The notes: generated from the sequence alone by a model not told the origin. A stretch of 64,000 bases of DNA from Gnetum montanum (GCA_015680685.1 MNCI01009604.1:313409-377408), one strand, 5' to 3'; shown: positions 10,789 through 23,060, numbered from the stretch's first letter. Numbers and translations are program-made.

Positions 10789-12493
10789 CATTCCTCTATA
10801 CATGTTTACATCACTAAGTGGTGTTTGGTCTTTATTGACTTATTTTTTGTTGTTGTGAGGCAAAGGAGATTTTTTTGATTTTTTTCCAATTATCTTGTAC
10901 TTCTCAAGAATAGATTTTTCATGTTTTGTTTGATGAATTTTAATTTTATTATTTTTTAACCTATATTTGTAAGAAATATTTCAGTTCTCCAAGAACTTTC
11001 ATTTCAAATTTATTTTTCTTGTCTAACTCAAATTCTTCAAATAATGTTTCACTTGTGGAAAAAAGCATCATATCATTCACATAAAGAGATATAATGATAA
11101 AATAATTATTCTAATATTTGTAGTATAACATTGATTCAAACATGCAAGAGAAGTATTTTTTACTTCACAAGCTAGTTATTGATTCATGAAACCATTCTCT
11201 AGGTGCCTATTTTAAGCTATAAAGAGCCTTTTTTTAAGTTTACAAACTTTGTCTTCCATGCCTTCCAATACATATCCTTCAGGTTTATGTACATAAACTT
11301 CTTCATCAATGTCACCATTTAGCAAAGTTGAGTTAATGTTCATTTGTTGAAGTTTTAGATTATGATGACCAACAATAGATATAATGAGTTGTATGGTTTC
11401 AAACCTAGCTACTAGTGTAAATATTTCTTTGTAATTGATATGTTTCTTTTATTTAAAGCCTCTAGCAAAAATTTTTGTTTTGTAATGAGTAATTTTCCAT
11501 TTCTCATTAAATTTGGTTTTTTCTTATCACTTGTAATTAATGATTTTCTATCTATTCGTTTATCAACAAGTTCCCATGTTTTGTTCTTTATGATTTCTTC
11601 ATATTACTTGTCTGTATCTTATTTTCATACTTTGTTTTTAAAGCTTCTATGAAATTTGATGGTTCTTATGTGAGAGCTAAGTAAGCCATGTTTGTAATGG
11701 TCCTTGAACTTGTTAGTCTTCTTTCAAAATTAGTGTCCAACACTTGTATTAAAGGATTATCCTTTTGAATTCCTAATCTTTGGCTAATTTGAGTTTTTAA
11801 TCTCTAATGGTTTCATTGAAAATTAGTAACTCTAAATTTTTCTTCTAAGAAATACCAAATTTTTTGAGTACTATTTATGTTCTATAGGATCATGGCATGA
11901 ATACCTACTTGTTTTGGAGTCATAACCTAGAAAAATGCCATTGTGTTATTTTTTCATCTAGCTTGTTGGTAAGCTATTTAGGAGTCTTCACATAGTAGTA
12001 ACATCCAAATATTTACATGAAGAGACATTTTGTAATTTTTTAAAGAGAATTTCATATAGAAATTGGTCTTGGTTGTTGCTATTGATGATTCTATTTATGA
12101 TGTATGTTGCCATGCTTATGGCCACACTCTAATGTTTATTGGTTAATTTTGTATTCTTGATGAGGCATCTCATCATATCTTGAAGAGTTTTATTCTTCCT
12201 TTTAGCAATGTTATTTGATTGTGGGTTGTATTCACATGTGGTTTACTAAAAGATGCTTTGCTTGTTACATGTTTAAAATATTTATTGATGAATTCTCCTC
12301 CTTCATTTGTTTTGATTTCTTTTATTAGAAGATTTATGGTATTTTTTTTTTTAGGTTAATGAAATTTTCAAACTTACCAAAAGCTTCATGTTTCATCTTT
12401 AGATTGTATGTCCATGTGTATCTTGTATAATTAAACATAAGCACAAAATAGTAGTTTGCTCCTTCAAATGATGAGATAGGCATAGGGCTAATA
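10789..12493 (-). pseudogene. Copia I: reverse transcriptase and integrase part, decayed
   Basis: Aligns nearly continuously with 40636-42325 of copia II, read on the minus strand. It covers the middle of RT back through the RT start and into the integrase core. Stops occur in all frames. On the left it is joined to element A's LTR. On the right it breaks off in integrase at GGCTAATAAT and continues as repeat X, so the 5' half of this copia (PR, gag, 5' LTR) is lost. Confidence 0.75.
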
Positions 12494-13664
12494 ATCTTTG
12501 TATATGATTTAATACTAGTTGCAAATTTAAATGAAGGATCAAAAGCAATGCTACATTAACTAGAAAATTGTTGTAAATATGCAAGGATAAAACTGAATGT
12601 TAACAAAACAAGTATTAAAATATATGGGGTTAATAAGATATTATAATTTCAAGTTAAATCATTTTGGCCAAGAGGTCAATTACCAACCCCATCCAAGAGA
12701 GTCCTTCCTTGTCATGATAAAATAATTTTATCATCATAAAGGTTATGGGAAGCTCTCTTGGTCACATTTTTTATTGGACTTTACTATGGTAAATAAATAA
12801 TTATTATCATAACACTTGGATAAGAAATGAACATTTTCATGGGAATTATTATTTGCAAGAGTCTAGATACTTTTTAACTTAAACTTTGTCTTTGGAAAAT
12901 CAATTCTCAGTGAATCAACTTATGATTTTTAATTTGAAAAATATAAAACATTTTCTTGGCCAAATAATAGATATATTTCATACACATATAGCTAAACTAA
13001 TCTAGTAAATAACTTGAGATTATATTCATATATATATTTAGAAGTAGAATGCTCTCAAAATTATAAGTGAAGTGAGTTGCAAATGGATAGATGACTTTAT
13101 ACACAATGAAAATTAGATGTATAAATCACAACATTTAGATTACTAAAAATTCAAAAATTTCTATTTCAAACAATTATGAAAGTGACAATGCTAGGTTTGA
13201 GTCTTGATCAAGAATTATGAAAGAAAATAGAGAAGCTTAAAAATAGTTTTTGTTAGATGCATTCAAACTTAATATTCAAGTCTTGTTTAAAATACTTTTA
13301 TTAAAAACTAATATGTTGTACTTAAATACTTGGGAAATGTTTTAGATTTTTACTCTATTTGAATAATAAAAATAATAATATCTCAAGAGAAATCATTCAA
13401 AAATCTCAGTAATACGGATGGTATCACAAAGAAAAATTACCATGAAAAGTGGTATGTATGACGAAATAAGAAAATAGCATTTAGCTATTCTTATAACCAT
13501 GCTCTAATTATTAGAGTAAAAATAGGATATAGCACTAAAGTTCTCCATGCAATATTAAGAATTTAAATTAATTCTAATAAATGAATAGAGAATTACATCT
13601 TCCCAAAATACTTAAGGGCTTATTTGGTTGCTAGATTCTTAAGGCAAAGTCCACTTGTCTAAAA
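12494..13664. repeat. Repeat X, copy 1
   Basis: Long match to 45680-46868, starting CTTTGTATATGATTT and ending near CAAAGTCCAC. No protein is recognised. It lies on the gag-proximal side of a copia relic at both loci, though joined at different points. It may be an old LTR or untranslated region of a further element, or flanking DNA that was copied together with the copia. Confidence 0.7.
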
Positions 13665-15439
13665 ATTGTACATAAAAGATAACAAGTTTTCCTTTTACTA
13701 GTCTTTCTTGAAAAGGTGTTAACATTTTTTAAAGGTAGAATTACATGTTCCATTCTAAAATTATTTGTTTCACAATTCAAGTTAAAAACAAGAATAAAAG
13801 ATTAAACAATATACATTTCCACAACATTATTCTCCATGACTTTATTTGAAAGTTATTTCATATAGAATGGTATTAGTGAGAATCTTGATGATGAAGAAAT
13901 GAAGAAAACATCACTAGGTTTTGGTGAGCTACATGAGAGGTGAGAAACTTACCAAGAATATTCCAAAAAGAAGATGAAAAAAGAGAAATTTCATTGCTTC
14001 ATTATAGAGAAGGTAATGAATGCTTCTAAAATCCTAACCCTAGCTACACCTATTGTGATTATTAATAAAAAGCTACCTCAAATTTTTTTTCATAGAGTTA
14101 TGCTCACTGTCCCCATCATTCTCATCATTATCAGAGTACAAAAATGATGATGATGAAGAAGAAGAGGAAGTCATCAGATCAAATTTCTTGAGGGAGAATT
14201 TGGAAATTAGAAGGCAAAAGGGGAATTCATAAACATAGGGCTAGCTAGGATTAGGATTTTAGAAGATTTTACAACAAGGCTTTGTTCTTGCAACCTTTTC
14301 ACTAACTCTTCATCACCTTGATTCCTTTAGAGTTATGACCACCTTGCCCATCAAGAGAGCCCATTTTACCAAAACCTTTGCCATGCTCTCATCAGAAGCC
14401 ACCATCTCTAATTTGCCATTTTTTTTATTCCACTATAGTTACTATTGGCTATTAACCTATCATCATTGCTCCTGATGCAAAAAGAAATATTTCTTTTTAA
14501 GAAAATCTTTCTTCAACTTATTCTTTTTGAGATCCACAACCTCAGAATTCTGGTCTCACTTTCCTTTGATCTCACAATCATTGTTTCTCAAAGTCTGCTG
14601 CTATGGATGAAGCTTTTTCTACCCTAGAGAAGGTTAACTAGTGCCATAGATGACCAAGACTAAAACTAGAGACAATGGCCTACCAAGGGCATAAATTCTA
14701 ACTTGTTGAGCCAAAATACCAAAAAATCCAGGTTCTCCTAATCCAATCATTAAAAAAAAAACAAAAACAAAAACACTAACCTCCAAGGTTAAAACTCTCA
14801 AAAATGCACACCTCCAAGGTAGAAAAGGTAAAAAATATGTTACCATCTAAAAGGAAAAATAATTTCTAAAATCTCAATAACCCTACAATCAAAATGTCCC
14901 TAAACAACAACTGCAAACCTATAGCACCTGAGTCCAAACCTGCAATACCACTCAAACTACCATCCATATGGTAGTAGATAGAAAACACTAATCATACTCT
15001 CTTTCTTTCAAAAATTCATAGGAAATCTAAATTTAAGCTAATCACTGCTAAAATGAGAAAACATCAAAATATGTCATATTAGCTCCTAAAATTTTGAGGC
15101 ATAAAATTGCTTATTTCACTGAAAGATGGCACAAACAAAAAGAAATCCAAAATTTAATTTTTAGAGCAAAAATGTTACAGCAAAAGATCCTTAAATGCAT
15201 CTATTTTTACAATTTGTGGGGTAAAAGTATAGCATAATAAAAAACTATGAACCTTGTAATTATATTTAAAAATAAAAAATAAAATTCTTGAACCAAAATA
15301 AAAACTTACTTAATTTTCATCAAAATGAAGGGCTTAGAAAGTATGAAAAATATGACTTCAAACCAAGCACATACCTTAGCCTAGGTATTTTTCTACCATC
15401 CTTTGGTGGTAGAATCTTACAGCTATAGCCACTAGAGAA
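13665..15439. other. Unassigned AT-rich DNA
   Basis: No gene recognised. Two short stretches, 13676-13735 and 14385-14545, match 48530-48590 and 48595-48735, so the relationship with the other X locus extends past repeat X, with large insertions or deletions. A GATGATGATGAAGAAG-type simple stretch lies near 14140-14170 and an A-rich stretch near 14752-14780. Confidence 0.6.
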
Positions 15440-15534
15440 TTCAATTGCTATAAAATCAAAAATCCTAGGTGGAATAGATTTAATGCCAGATCCCAAGAAC
15501 CTTTGAGAAAGAGGATCCTAGGTGCCTTGGCTAG

Positions 15535-16372
15535 TGATGGGATGTGATATCGCATGGGCCACAATATTGCATCCACCACAATATCACATCCCCTGCGATA
15601 TCGCGTCTGCGATATCGCAGTCCACCGCAATGTCTATAAACAAGAAGTGGCTCTCACTTGTTCATCATCCTAGTTTAGTTCCTTAGTGAAACTCTGGCAG
15701 TTTGATCCCTCTAGAGATAGAATTATTTTCTAGTGTCTGCCCACAGTGTGGTGAATGTAATTGTACGGCATCCTTTATTCGAGTGTGACATACTTGGACA
15801 CACACATGACCAGCAATAAAGATCGAGATTACTTCATCATTGCAGCATTAACTTTGCTTATTTATTTAATTAATTAATTGTTATTTATTGCTTTCCTAAT
15901 TAGTCTCTCTCACCCTTATCTCTTAGAATGCGGAATGAGTACGACTTGATTACGAGCATTTAAGTGTGACTACTTGGTATCCTAGTGGCGTACCTAGGAT
16001 CTGCGCTTGGTAATCCCAGTGGTAGTCGTGCACGAAGTCCAAGATGTGTATGGTTCATCAAGGAATCAGCTGCTCATCGCACTTAGGCTAGATTAGATTC
16101 TCTTACCCTTTCCCTCCTAGCTTAGCTTAGTTAATATTATTTTCCACTACCCTCAGAAGTAGCGTTAGAATTAGGAACACATCATACACCTCACTCTAGA
16201 CTAAACCATACATGACAAAGCTAATACTAGTCCAAGTGGGAAGACAGCGAACTGCGACCTAAGGATAACGATCTAGATGCCACAACTAGTTCGTCTACAG
16301 AGTTTGACCGGATCGCATGTGAGAATGCTCATATTTGTATGGTTGAGTGTAGGGGTATCTCACCACTCATCA
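15535..16372 (+). repeat. 5' LTR of element P
   Basis: Short U3 (~15535-15665) with several GCGATATCGC-type palindromic boxes at 15545-15622, TATA box at 15635-15640, polyadenylation signal AATAAA at 15815-15820, then U5. Ends ...CTCACCACTCATCA. Matches the right LTR at 20965-21797. Confidence 0.92.
15635..15640 (+). promoter_or_regulatory. TATA box of the P LTR promoter
   Basis: TATAAA just downstream of the palindromic boxes. The same box is at 21062-21069 in the right LTR, on the minus strand in the LTRs of B, and at ~62540-62548 in the solo LTR. Its fixed place relative to the LTR start supports a promoter role. Confidence 0.7.
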
Positions 16373-16389
16373 TTAGTGCCATTGACAGG
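16373..16389 (+). other. Primer-binding site of element P (tRNA-Asp type)
   Basis: TTAGTGCCATTGACAGG directly after the LTR end, the position and register expected of a PBS. Compared with the plant tRNA-Asp complement it has several transition changes. Confidence 0.75.
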
Positions 16390-16512
16390 GATGGTGCTAG
16401 TTATCTAGATTAGTTATATCATACAAGGTCACTGTAAAGGACTTAATGATATATCTCTTAGAAAGAAGTAATTATAAAAAGTCACATTCAAATTCACACA
16501 CCACTTTAAACA

Positions 16513-18332
16513 ATGCCTCTCTTACAAGACAATAATAATGCCACACTTAGTGAGGAAGTTCATTGGAGAACCAACAAACTAGATAACAATGAAGACTGGA
16601 GTACACAACCTGAAGTGGGGTTTTCTTATAAACATCAACAAAGGCAACATCATCCCAACACACGAAAGCATAACTTACCCGATGACGATGAGCCCCCACT
16701 AGCCACTGCAAGCCTAACGTAAATACAAGAGGCTGTTTGAATCTCACGTAGGAATCATAAAGAGAGTCGTCTACCTAGGCTCGATTTAAACAACTTTCCT
16801 ACATTTTCAGAAGGCTATGAATTAGATCCGCATCAACATTTACAAGCCTTCTACGATGCCTGCACATGGAATAATATTGATAATGGGTGGAAAAAACTTA
16901 AGCTCTTCCCTATGACACTCGTTGACCAAGAAAAGTATGGTATACATCGTTAAAACCAAATTCGATATGACGCTGGTCAACAATGGTAGAAGTCTTTAAC
17001 GAAAAATATCAAACCTATACAAGAGTGTCATCCTTGAGGAAACAAATCCAAGGATGGAAACAAGCAAAACATGAACCCTTGGACATGGCCTTAGAAAGAT
17101 ATTATGCACTATTAAACAATTGTCCAGGCCATGGGTTTTCCAAGAAAAGGCTAATGTACCATATCATTGATGGGCTACGTAATGAAACNNNNNNNNNNNN
17201 NNNNNNNNNNNNNNNNNNNNNNNNNNNNNNNNNNNNNNNNNNNNNNNNNNNNNNNNNNNNNNNNNNNNNNNNNNNNNNNNNNNNNNNNNNNNNNNNNNNN
17301 NNNNNNNNNNNNNNNNNNNNNNNNNNNNNNNNNNNNNNNNNNNNNNNNNNNNNNNNNNNNNNNNNNNNNNNNNNNNNNNNNNNNNNNNNNNNNNNNNNNN
17401 NNNNNNNNNNNNNNNNNNNNNNNNNNNNNNNNNNNNNNNNNNNNNNNNNNNNNNNNNNNNNNNNNNNNNNNNNNNNNNNNNNNNNNNNNNNNNNNNNNNN
17501 NNNNNNNNNNNNNNNNNNNNNNNNNNNNNNNNNNNNNNNNNNNNNNNNNNNNNNNNNNNNNNNNNNNNNNNNNNNNNNNNNNNNNNNNNNNNNNNNNNNN
17601 NNNNNNNNNNNNNNNNNNNNNNNNNNNNNNNNNNNNNNNNNNNNNNNNNNNNNNNNNNNNNNNNNNNNNNNNNNNNNNNNNNNNNNNNNNNNNNNNNNNN
17701 NNNNNNNNNNNNNNNNNNNNNNNNNNNNNNNNNNNNNNNNNNNNNNNNNNNNNNNNNNNNNNNNNNNNNNNNNNNNNNNNNNNNNNNNNNNNNNNNNNNN
17801 NNNNNNNNNNNNNNNNNNNNNNNNNNNNNNNNNNNNNNNNNNNNNNNNNNNNNNNNNNNNNNNNNNNNNNNNNNNNNNNNNNNNNNNNNNNNNNNNNNNN
17901 NNNNNNNNNNNNNNNNNNNNNNNNNNNNNNNNNNNNNNNNNNNNNNNNNNNNNNNNNNNNNNNNNNNNNNNNNNNNNNNNNNNNNNNNNTGGTGCACCCT
18001 TACCTTCAAACCCAACACCTCATGTAACTTCATCAGGGCTACCAACTAACACTCCAACAACCATACGGCCCAATGAACACAACCATGGGAGGCATCAGCT
18101 CAATCCTTGCATACCATCTAACAATCATAAACATCATAGTGGGTCAACTCGTTATCTGAGAACTACATCGCATAAAGTGCCCCACTATGCTTATTATAAC
18201 CAAGTGTGTGAACCCCAATGGGGTAAGTATGGACCAGTTCCAATATTTCCAACATGCAAGGATCCTCATCGTCCATTTATTAATCCTTTTCATGCTCAAC
18301 CATTTAGTTATGGGGGATATCCCCCATTCTAA
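16513..18332 (+). pseudogene. Gag of element P, interrupted by stops and an assembly gap
   Basis: Starts MPLLQDNNNATLSEE. The Retrotrans_gag core appears as DPHQHLQAFYDAC (~16830-16860) and, after a frame change, FNEKYQTYTRV and CPGHGFSKKR (16990-17160). This matches the gag of element B. Stops at 16720, 16738 and ~16950 and the frame change show it is broken. After the gap, a frame ending at 18332 is rich in Pro, Asn, His and Tyr (ends FSYGGYPPF), like the C-terminal tail of B's gag. The reading frame across the gap is unknown. Confidence 0.8.
17189..17989. other. Assembly gap (801 N)
   Basis: A run of N inside the gag of element P. The true length may differ. Long open frames that span it on either strand are artefacts of unknown bases. 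Confidence 0.99.
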
Positions 18333-20235
18333 ATAACAAGTAGGATTAATAAATTTTTATTTTTCTTTAATTTTTCAATTTTTGTTTTCTAGTTTTTCAT
18401 TTTTCAACTTTTTGTTTTATCTTTTTGTGTTTTTGTGTTTTTTTCTTTTTACGTTTTTTGCAAGTAATCTCGTCTATCAATAAAACACTCATGTGGATCA
18501 TTGGTTGAGGTGTGTTCGATGTTATTAAGTTATGAGTGATTAATTATTTGTACAGTGAACCCATTGCACCCATTCATCCACTCTACAAATAAGAGGTTCT
18601 GTCAAGGGTACAATGATATTCTTGAAATTCTTAAAACTTAAAATTAATTTTGTGTTCATTGTACCCAGAATGAAGAAGGATGGACCAAGAGGGAATGATT
18701 AGGATGTGACATCAAGGGGACTTGTGGATACTCTTTAGTGACATCTGTGGGAGTTATCATGCAACGTGGTTGTACTAAGATCCTTGTAGATCTAACGAAA
18801 AATGGGAGTAAGAGTAATCAAAAGGGCACTCAAAAATCAAATGTTGTTCTAGGGGGTCCCACTAGAAAGAAATGCACCCATGCTTGAAGGTTGACAACTT
18901 CTCTAGATTCAGTATTCAAAAAAAAAAAGAGAAAAGAAAAAAAAAAGAAAAGAAAAACAAAGTGCCACAAAACAAAAGTTACTCCTCCCTTGAACAAAAC
19001 GCCAAGTGATTGTATGCCTTGTTGTTTTGGTACTCTCATAGTTGTTCATCATGGGATGAAACAATGCGATGTCACTAATTAGAGGAACAGACTTGGTCCT
19101 GATCTTGGAATGATGGGGTAATGACACCTTAATCATGCTTTTCACGCAGGATTCATCTTGCCCTAGGTCACTTACCTTATGTCCCGATCTCTATGCTCCC
19201 TTCTATACTTTGTCTCATCTCACTGTTCATGTAATTGTAGCTCATGTCCCATGTAGCATAGAATCTTTATCGCATTTTGGTGATATTTACATGTGTGTGT
19301 TTTGTGGAGTTAGTGCGGATTACATTTAACCCTTATAGTGCCCATGGACACTTTAAGTGTGGTCACACAAGGGCATTATAGGTTGGAACCTACTTTGGGG
19401 AGGACCCACTTGTGTAATCTTTTGTAATCTTCACTTATGACATAGCTCACACACACCATTTATTACCCTCAGCGTATTATTCATGATATTCTTTCCCTTA
19501 TTACTATCCCTCCAATTCAACATTCCTATGAATCATCACATAGCCTTTTTCTCTACCATCCGAGGTCCTTATTGATAAATTCCATACCATCATAGTTTTT
19601 GTGCCTTTAGAACTAGTTGAATTACCCTGGAACCCTTTAACAATCATCCAGATGTCCTTAGTTTACATTGTTTAATTTCAAAGAAATATTAAAAATTCAG
19701 TACATTCTCTAAGTGCCCTAACTTCAATGAAAATACATATATGTGACCCCCCTGTGCTAATCAACATCATTTGCAGTTTTTCACGCAGGGGAAGTTTTTC
19801 AAGTCCTCTCTACGACACGCGATTGCATGTCCCTTGCTTTCATGTCCATAACTCGCTCGCTGGTACTCCGACTTTCATTCCGTTTGAACCTACTTGAACC
19901 CGAAGTGTTCAGCTCAATCGTGGGGGAGGGGCACATGTCGAATAGATGCATAAATTTTTTGAAATTCATCATCACCCAAAGGACATATTTAAGGGTAATT
20001 AGTTCTAAAATTAAGAATAAAATGTGTCAAAAACAATTTCATCCCCTTAGCTATACAGAAAATTAAATTTGAAAACCACCTAAGCAAAGAGGACTCAACA
20101 CTATAATCTTTCAAGGACATGTTCTTCCAATAATTAACATCACATGGAAATAAAGTAAATCTATTAAGGCAAGTAGTAAGGTATAACCTAACTTTGGTAA
20201 CAACCTTACTAACAATTGGTCCCGTGTGATTGTAG
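18333..20235 (+). other. Noncoding internal part of element P
   Basis: No recognisable pol domain. A T-rich stretch follows gag (18345-18450). There is an A-rich, low-complexity stretch at 18918-18960. Short open frames exist (e.g. 19135-19329 and 19827-20066) but show no family resemblance. G-rich boxes at 19110-19118 and 19920-19930 resemble the PPT weakly. Confidence 0.6.
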
Positions 20236-20739
20236 ATGGCCCTAAAACACGAACAATAGGAAGGTCTTGCTCAAGGTGTGATCAAAAGATCTTAGAGAGG
20301 TGGAAGACAAGATCCTACTAGACAACATGTAGAATAGGAGGAACAATCATTTAGCATTCATGAAGAAGATCCTCCTACCGTACGGTCCGGGCAGGAAGAA
20401 GCAAGAGATACGCTCTCTGAAAGCGATGCCTGGTACTTAGGGGAAACGTACCAATTTTGGCACAATAAAGAAGAAGGCACCATGGTTAACATTTGTGGTG
20501 TAACTATTAATCTCTCTTTTCAAGCCATTTTGGAAGTATTAAACCTTCTGAATATAGGGCCAAATGTTTCTTAGAACCAGCTAGACACTTTTAGAACCAA
20601 GAAACTTAATAAACGGTTGACAGAGAATAAAAGGGTGGCGGAAGAAAAAGAGAAGGTTGACTGGGATGCCTCTATGGAACAAGTGCAAACTTACATGCAT
20701 GCCAAGGCATTCAAGGCCTTACAAGAGGAGAAACTCTAG
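20236..20739 (+). pseudogene. Extra 168-codon ORF of element P, unknown function
   Basis: One frame from ATG (20236) to TAG (20739), broken by four internal stops, all of them TAG, as would arise from CAG by C-to-T change. The N-terminal part is rich in Gln, Glu and Arg. The middle reads SDAWYLGETYQFWHN and MVNICGVTINLSFQAIL. The C-terminal part is highly charged, with a likely helix ending FKALQEEKL. It lies between the noncoding region and the PPT, where pol or an env-like gene would be in larger elements. The 'V-x-I-x-G-V-x-I-x-x-S' pattern recalls a plant retroelement domain of unknown role, but I cannot confirm that. It could also be a captured gene piece. Confidence 0.55.
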
Positions 20740-20964
20740 GCCATACTTCAATGCCATCAAATCCCAAGACCTAGGGCACTATGGAGGAGCCACCACCACC
20801 AGGAACTACATGAGTTCCACATTTTTGTAGTTGTAGCATTTTTCTGTGTTGTGTCTTCCCACACTGCGGCATTGTTTCATTTCTTTTTCCATTAATAATC
20901 CCATAGCTATCCACTGTGTATTCACTGTAACTCAAGGAAGAGTTTTTATTCAGTTGTGGGGGTA

Positions 20965-21797
20965 TGATGGGATGCGATATCACATGGGCCGCGATATCAT
21001 GTACACGATATCGCATCCCCCACGATATCATGTAGGCGATATCGCAGTCCACCGCAATGTCTATAAATAAGAAGCGACTCTCCCTTTTTCATCATCCTAA
21101 TTTAGTTCCTTAGTGAAACTCTGGTAGTTTGATCCCTCTAGAGATAGAATTATTTTCCAATGTCTACCTACAGTGTGGTGAATGTAATTGTATGGCATCC
21201 TTTATTCAAGTGTGACGTACTTGGACACACACATGACCAACAATAAAGATCGAGATCACTTCATCATTGCAGCATTCACTTTGTTATTTATTTATTTATT
21301 TAATTGTTATTTTACTACTTTCTTAATTAGTCTCTTACCCTTATCTCCTAGAACGCGAAATGAGTACGACTTGATTATGAGCATTTAGGTGTGACTACTT
21401 GGTATCCCACTGGTGTACCTAGGATTTGCACTTGGTAATCCTAGTGGTAGTCATGCACGAAGTCCAAGATGTGTACGATTGATCAAGGAATCAGCTACTC
21501 ATTGCACTTAGGCTAGATTAGATTCTCTTACCCTTTCCCTCCTAGCTTAGCTTAGTTAATATTATTTTCCACTGCCCTCAGGAGTAGCGTTAGAATTAGG
21601 AACACATCATACACCTCACTCTAGACTAAACCATACGTGACAAAGCTAATACTAGTCCAAGTGGGAAGATAGTGAACTGCGACCTAAGGATAATGATCTA
21701 GGTGCCACAACTAGTCCTTCTGCAGAGTTCGACCGAATCGCACGTGAGAACGCTCGTATTCATATGGTTGAGTGTAGGGGTATCTCGCCACTCATCA
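20965..21797 (+). repeat. 3' LTR of element P, with PPT at 20954-20964
   Basis: Preceded by the polypurine tract TTGTGGGGGTA. Starts TGATGGGATGCGATATC, carries the same GATATC-type boxes, TATA box (21062-21069) and AATAAA as the left LTR, and ends ...CGCCACTCATCA. GCTAG follows immediately. Confidence 0.92.
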
Positions 21798-21802
21798 GCT
21801 AG

Positions 21803-23060
21803 TCTCATTGATCACCTAGGGACTTGTAGAGTGTAAATGGGAGTGATACACAAAATGAAAATAATGTAGATCTAGTTTAAAGCAAATGCATAGAATAATA
21901 TGAAATTATAATAATTTTCACAACAAACAAAACTATAAACTTTATTATAACTAAGATATTGAAAATAAAGAAAAGTTTAGGATGTGTAAAAATGGTACCT
22001 GGGGTGCAAAGGATGCACTTCACTAGGGCTTTGGAGTTTATTGAAGCTAGTAGCCTTGGACACCATAGTCAAGTCCATGATCCAAAAGCTCCACAACTCC
22101 TAAAACTACAACACCTTGTTATTTCCTTCACTAGATCTATAGCATTGGTGGTACAAGGGGGTAAGATGCGTGGGGACTTTGGACCATAGGGGAGAGCCAT
22201 GATAGGAGTCTTAATGCCTAGGTTACTCAGCATTGTCACAAAATCTCACACAATCTTAGGGATTGAATAGTTCTCAAAATGGTTATAGGTTGCACATTGA
22301 GAATGCTCCAAAATCCTTTTGTTTGCAATGAATTCTCAAAGATATGGAATGCCCAAGTGATGTACATCTCACAATGGTGGAACCTTTTCATGTTGTGCAA
22401 GCTTGGTTTATATAAGTTTCATGGCCATAACTTTGGCTTCAAATTTCTATCCTAATTGCTTACAAGTTGATTTCATGTGTGAGTGTTGCAAGTGTACAAA
22501 TCTATCATGATTTCTTTTTATAGTAAATTTTAATACCCCCAAGGTACCTAAACAATTCCAGTTACTAAAAATAGTAAATGAGAATTTTACCCATGCTAGC
22601 ATTCCAAGAGCAATGCTAAGCCTACAGGAGCCATGCTTGGTTGCATGGGTAATGCTGGGATGCAGGATCAATGCTAAGATGTAGGATCAACACTGAGGTT
22701 GTTGGGGCCATGATGGAGCTATCAAAGCAATGCTAGAGTTTCTAAACTTCAAGAGCAACATTGGGATTGTATAAGCAATGCTAAGGATACAGGAGCCATG
22801 TTGAGGCTTCAAGAGCTAAATCCCCCAATGCTAAGCATAGGTGACTCCAGTGTAGAAAAGGTTATACCACCCACAAAACCCATGAAAATTCCAATTTTGG
22901 TAGTCCAAAAGGCATTTTTGATTCCCCTCAAGCCCAAATATAGGCATGATATGACATTTTTTTCACTTGGAAATTGAGGCTATGACCACTTGTGAGGTAT
23001 TTTTTTTCTACCCCAAAAGTTAAGGTACAAAAAATTGCATCTCATGTATTACCCTCTTCA
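21803..23060. repeat. Repeat R, copy 1 (right part; left part ~15440-15529)
   Basis: Matches 61739-62395 and 63284-63788, with element P interrupting this copy and a solo LTR interrupting the other. At the P insertion the two sides (GGTGCCTTGGCTAG and TCTCATTGATCACC) join into one run in copy 2 (GGTATCTTGGATAG, TTTAGTAGATCACA). No protein is recognised. In copy 2 it lies just upstream of a Tat-like gag, so R may be the LTR and untranslated region of that family. A box of C-runs at ~22531 and 63322 could be a complementary PPT. Confidence 0.7.
22605..22850. repeat. Degenerate tandem repeats in repeat R
   Basis: Irregular copies of a ~30-40 bp unit around GCAATGCTAAGG and CAGGAGCCATG. The matching part of R copy 2 (63400-63600) has a few related units (AGTAATGCTAGG), so the array has changed since the copies separated. 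Confidence 0.6.

Larger units (their letters stand above)
15535..21797 (+). mobile_element. Complete non-autonomous LTR element P, Athila-like LTR family
   Basis: Flanked by a perfect 5-bp target duplication GCTAG (15530-15534 and 21798-21802). LTRs of 838 and 833 bp begin TGATGGGATG and end CACTCATCA. A PBS follows the left LTR and a PPT precedes the right one. The internal region holds a decayed gag and an extra ORF but no recognisable protease, RT, RNase H or integrase, though 801 bases are an assembly gap. It would depend on an autonomous relative for movement. Many CpGs remain and the two LTRs are closely similar, so it is young compared with element A. It is inserted in repeat R. Confidence 0.92.

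Noticed and set aside
16983-18332. 449-codon open frame, and similar long frames on both strands at 17164-18045
   Set aside because: They are open only because 801 N bases are treated as open. The real content is a gag with stops on each side of the gap.
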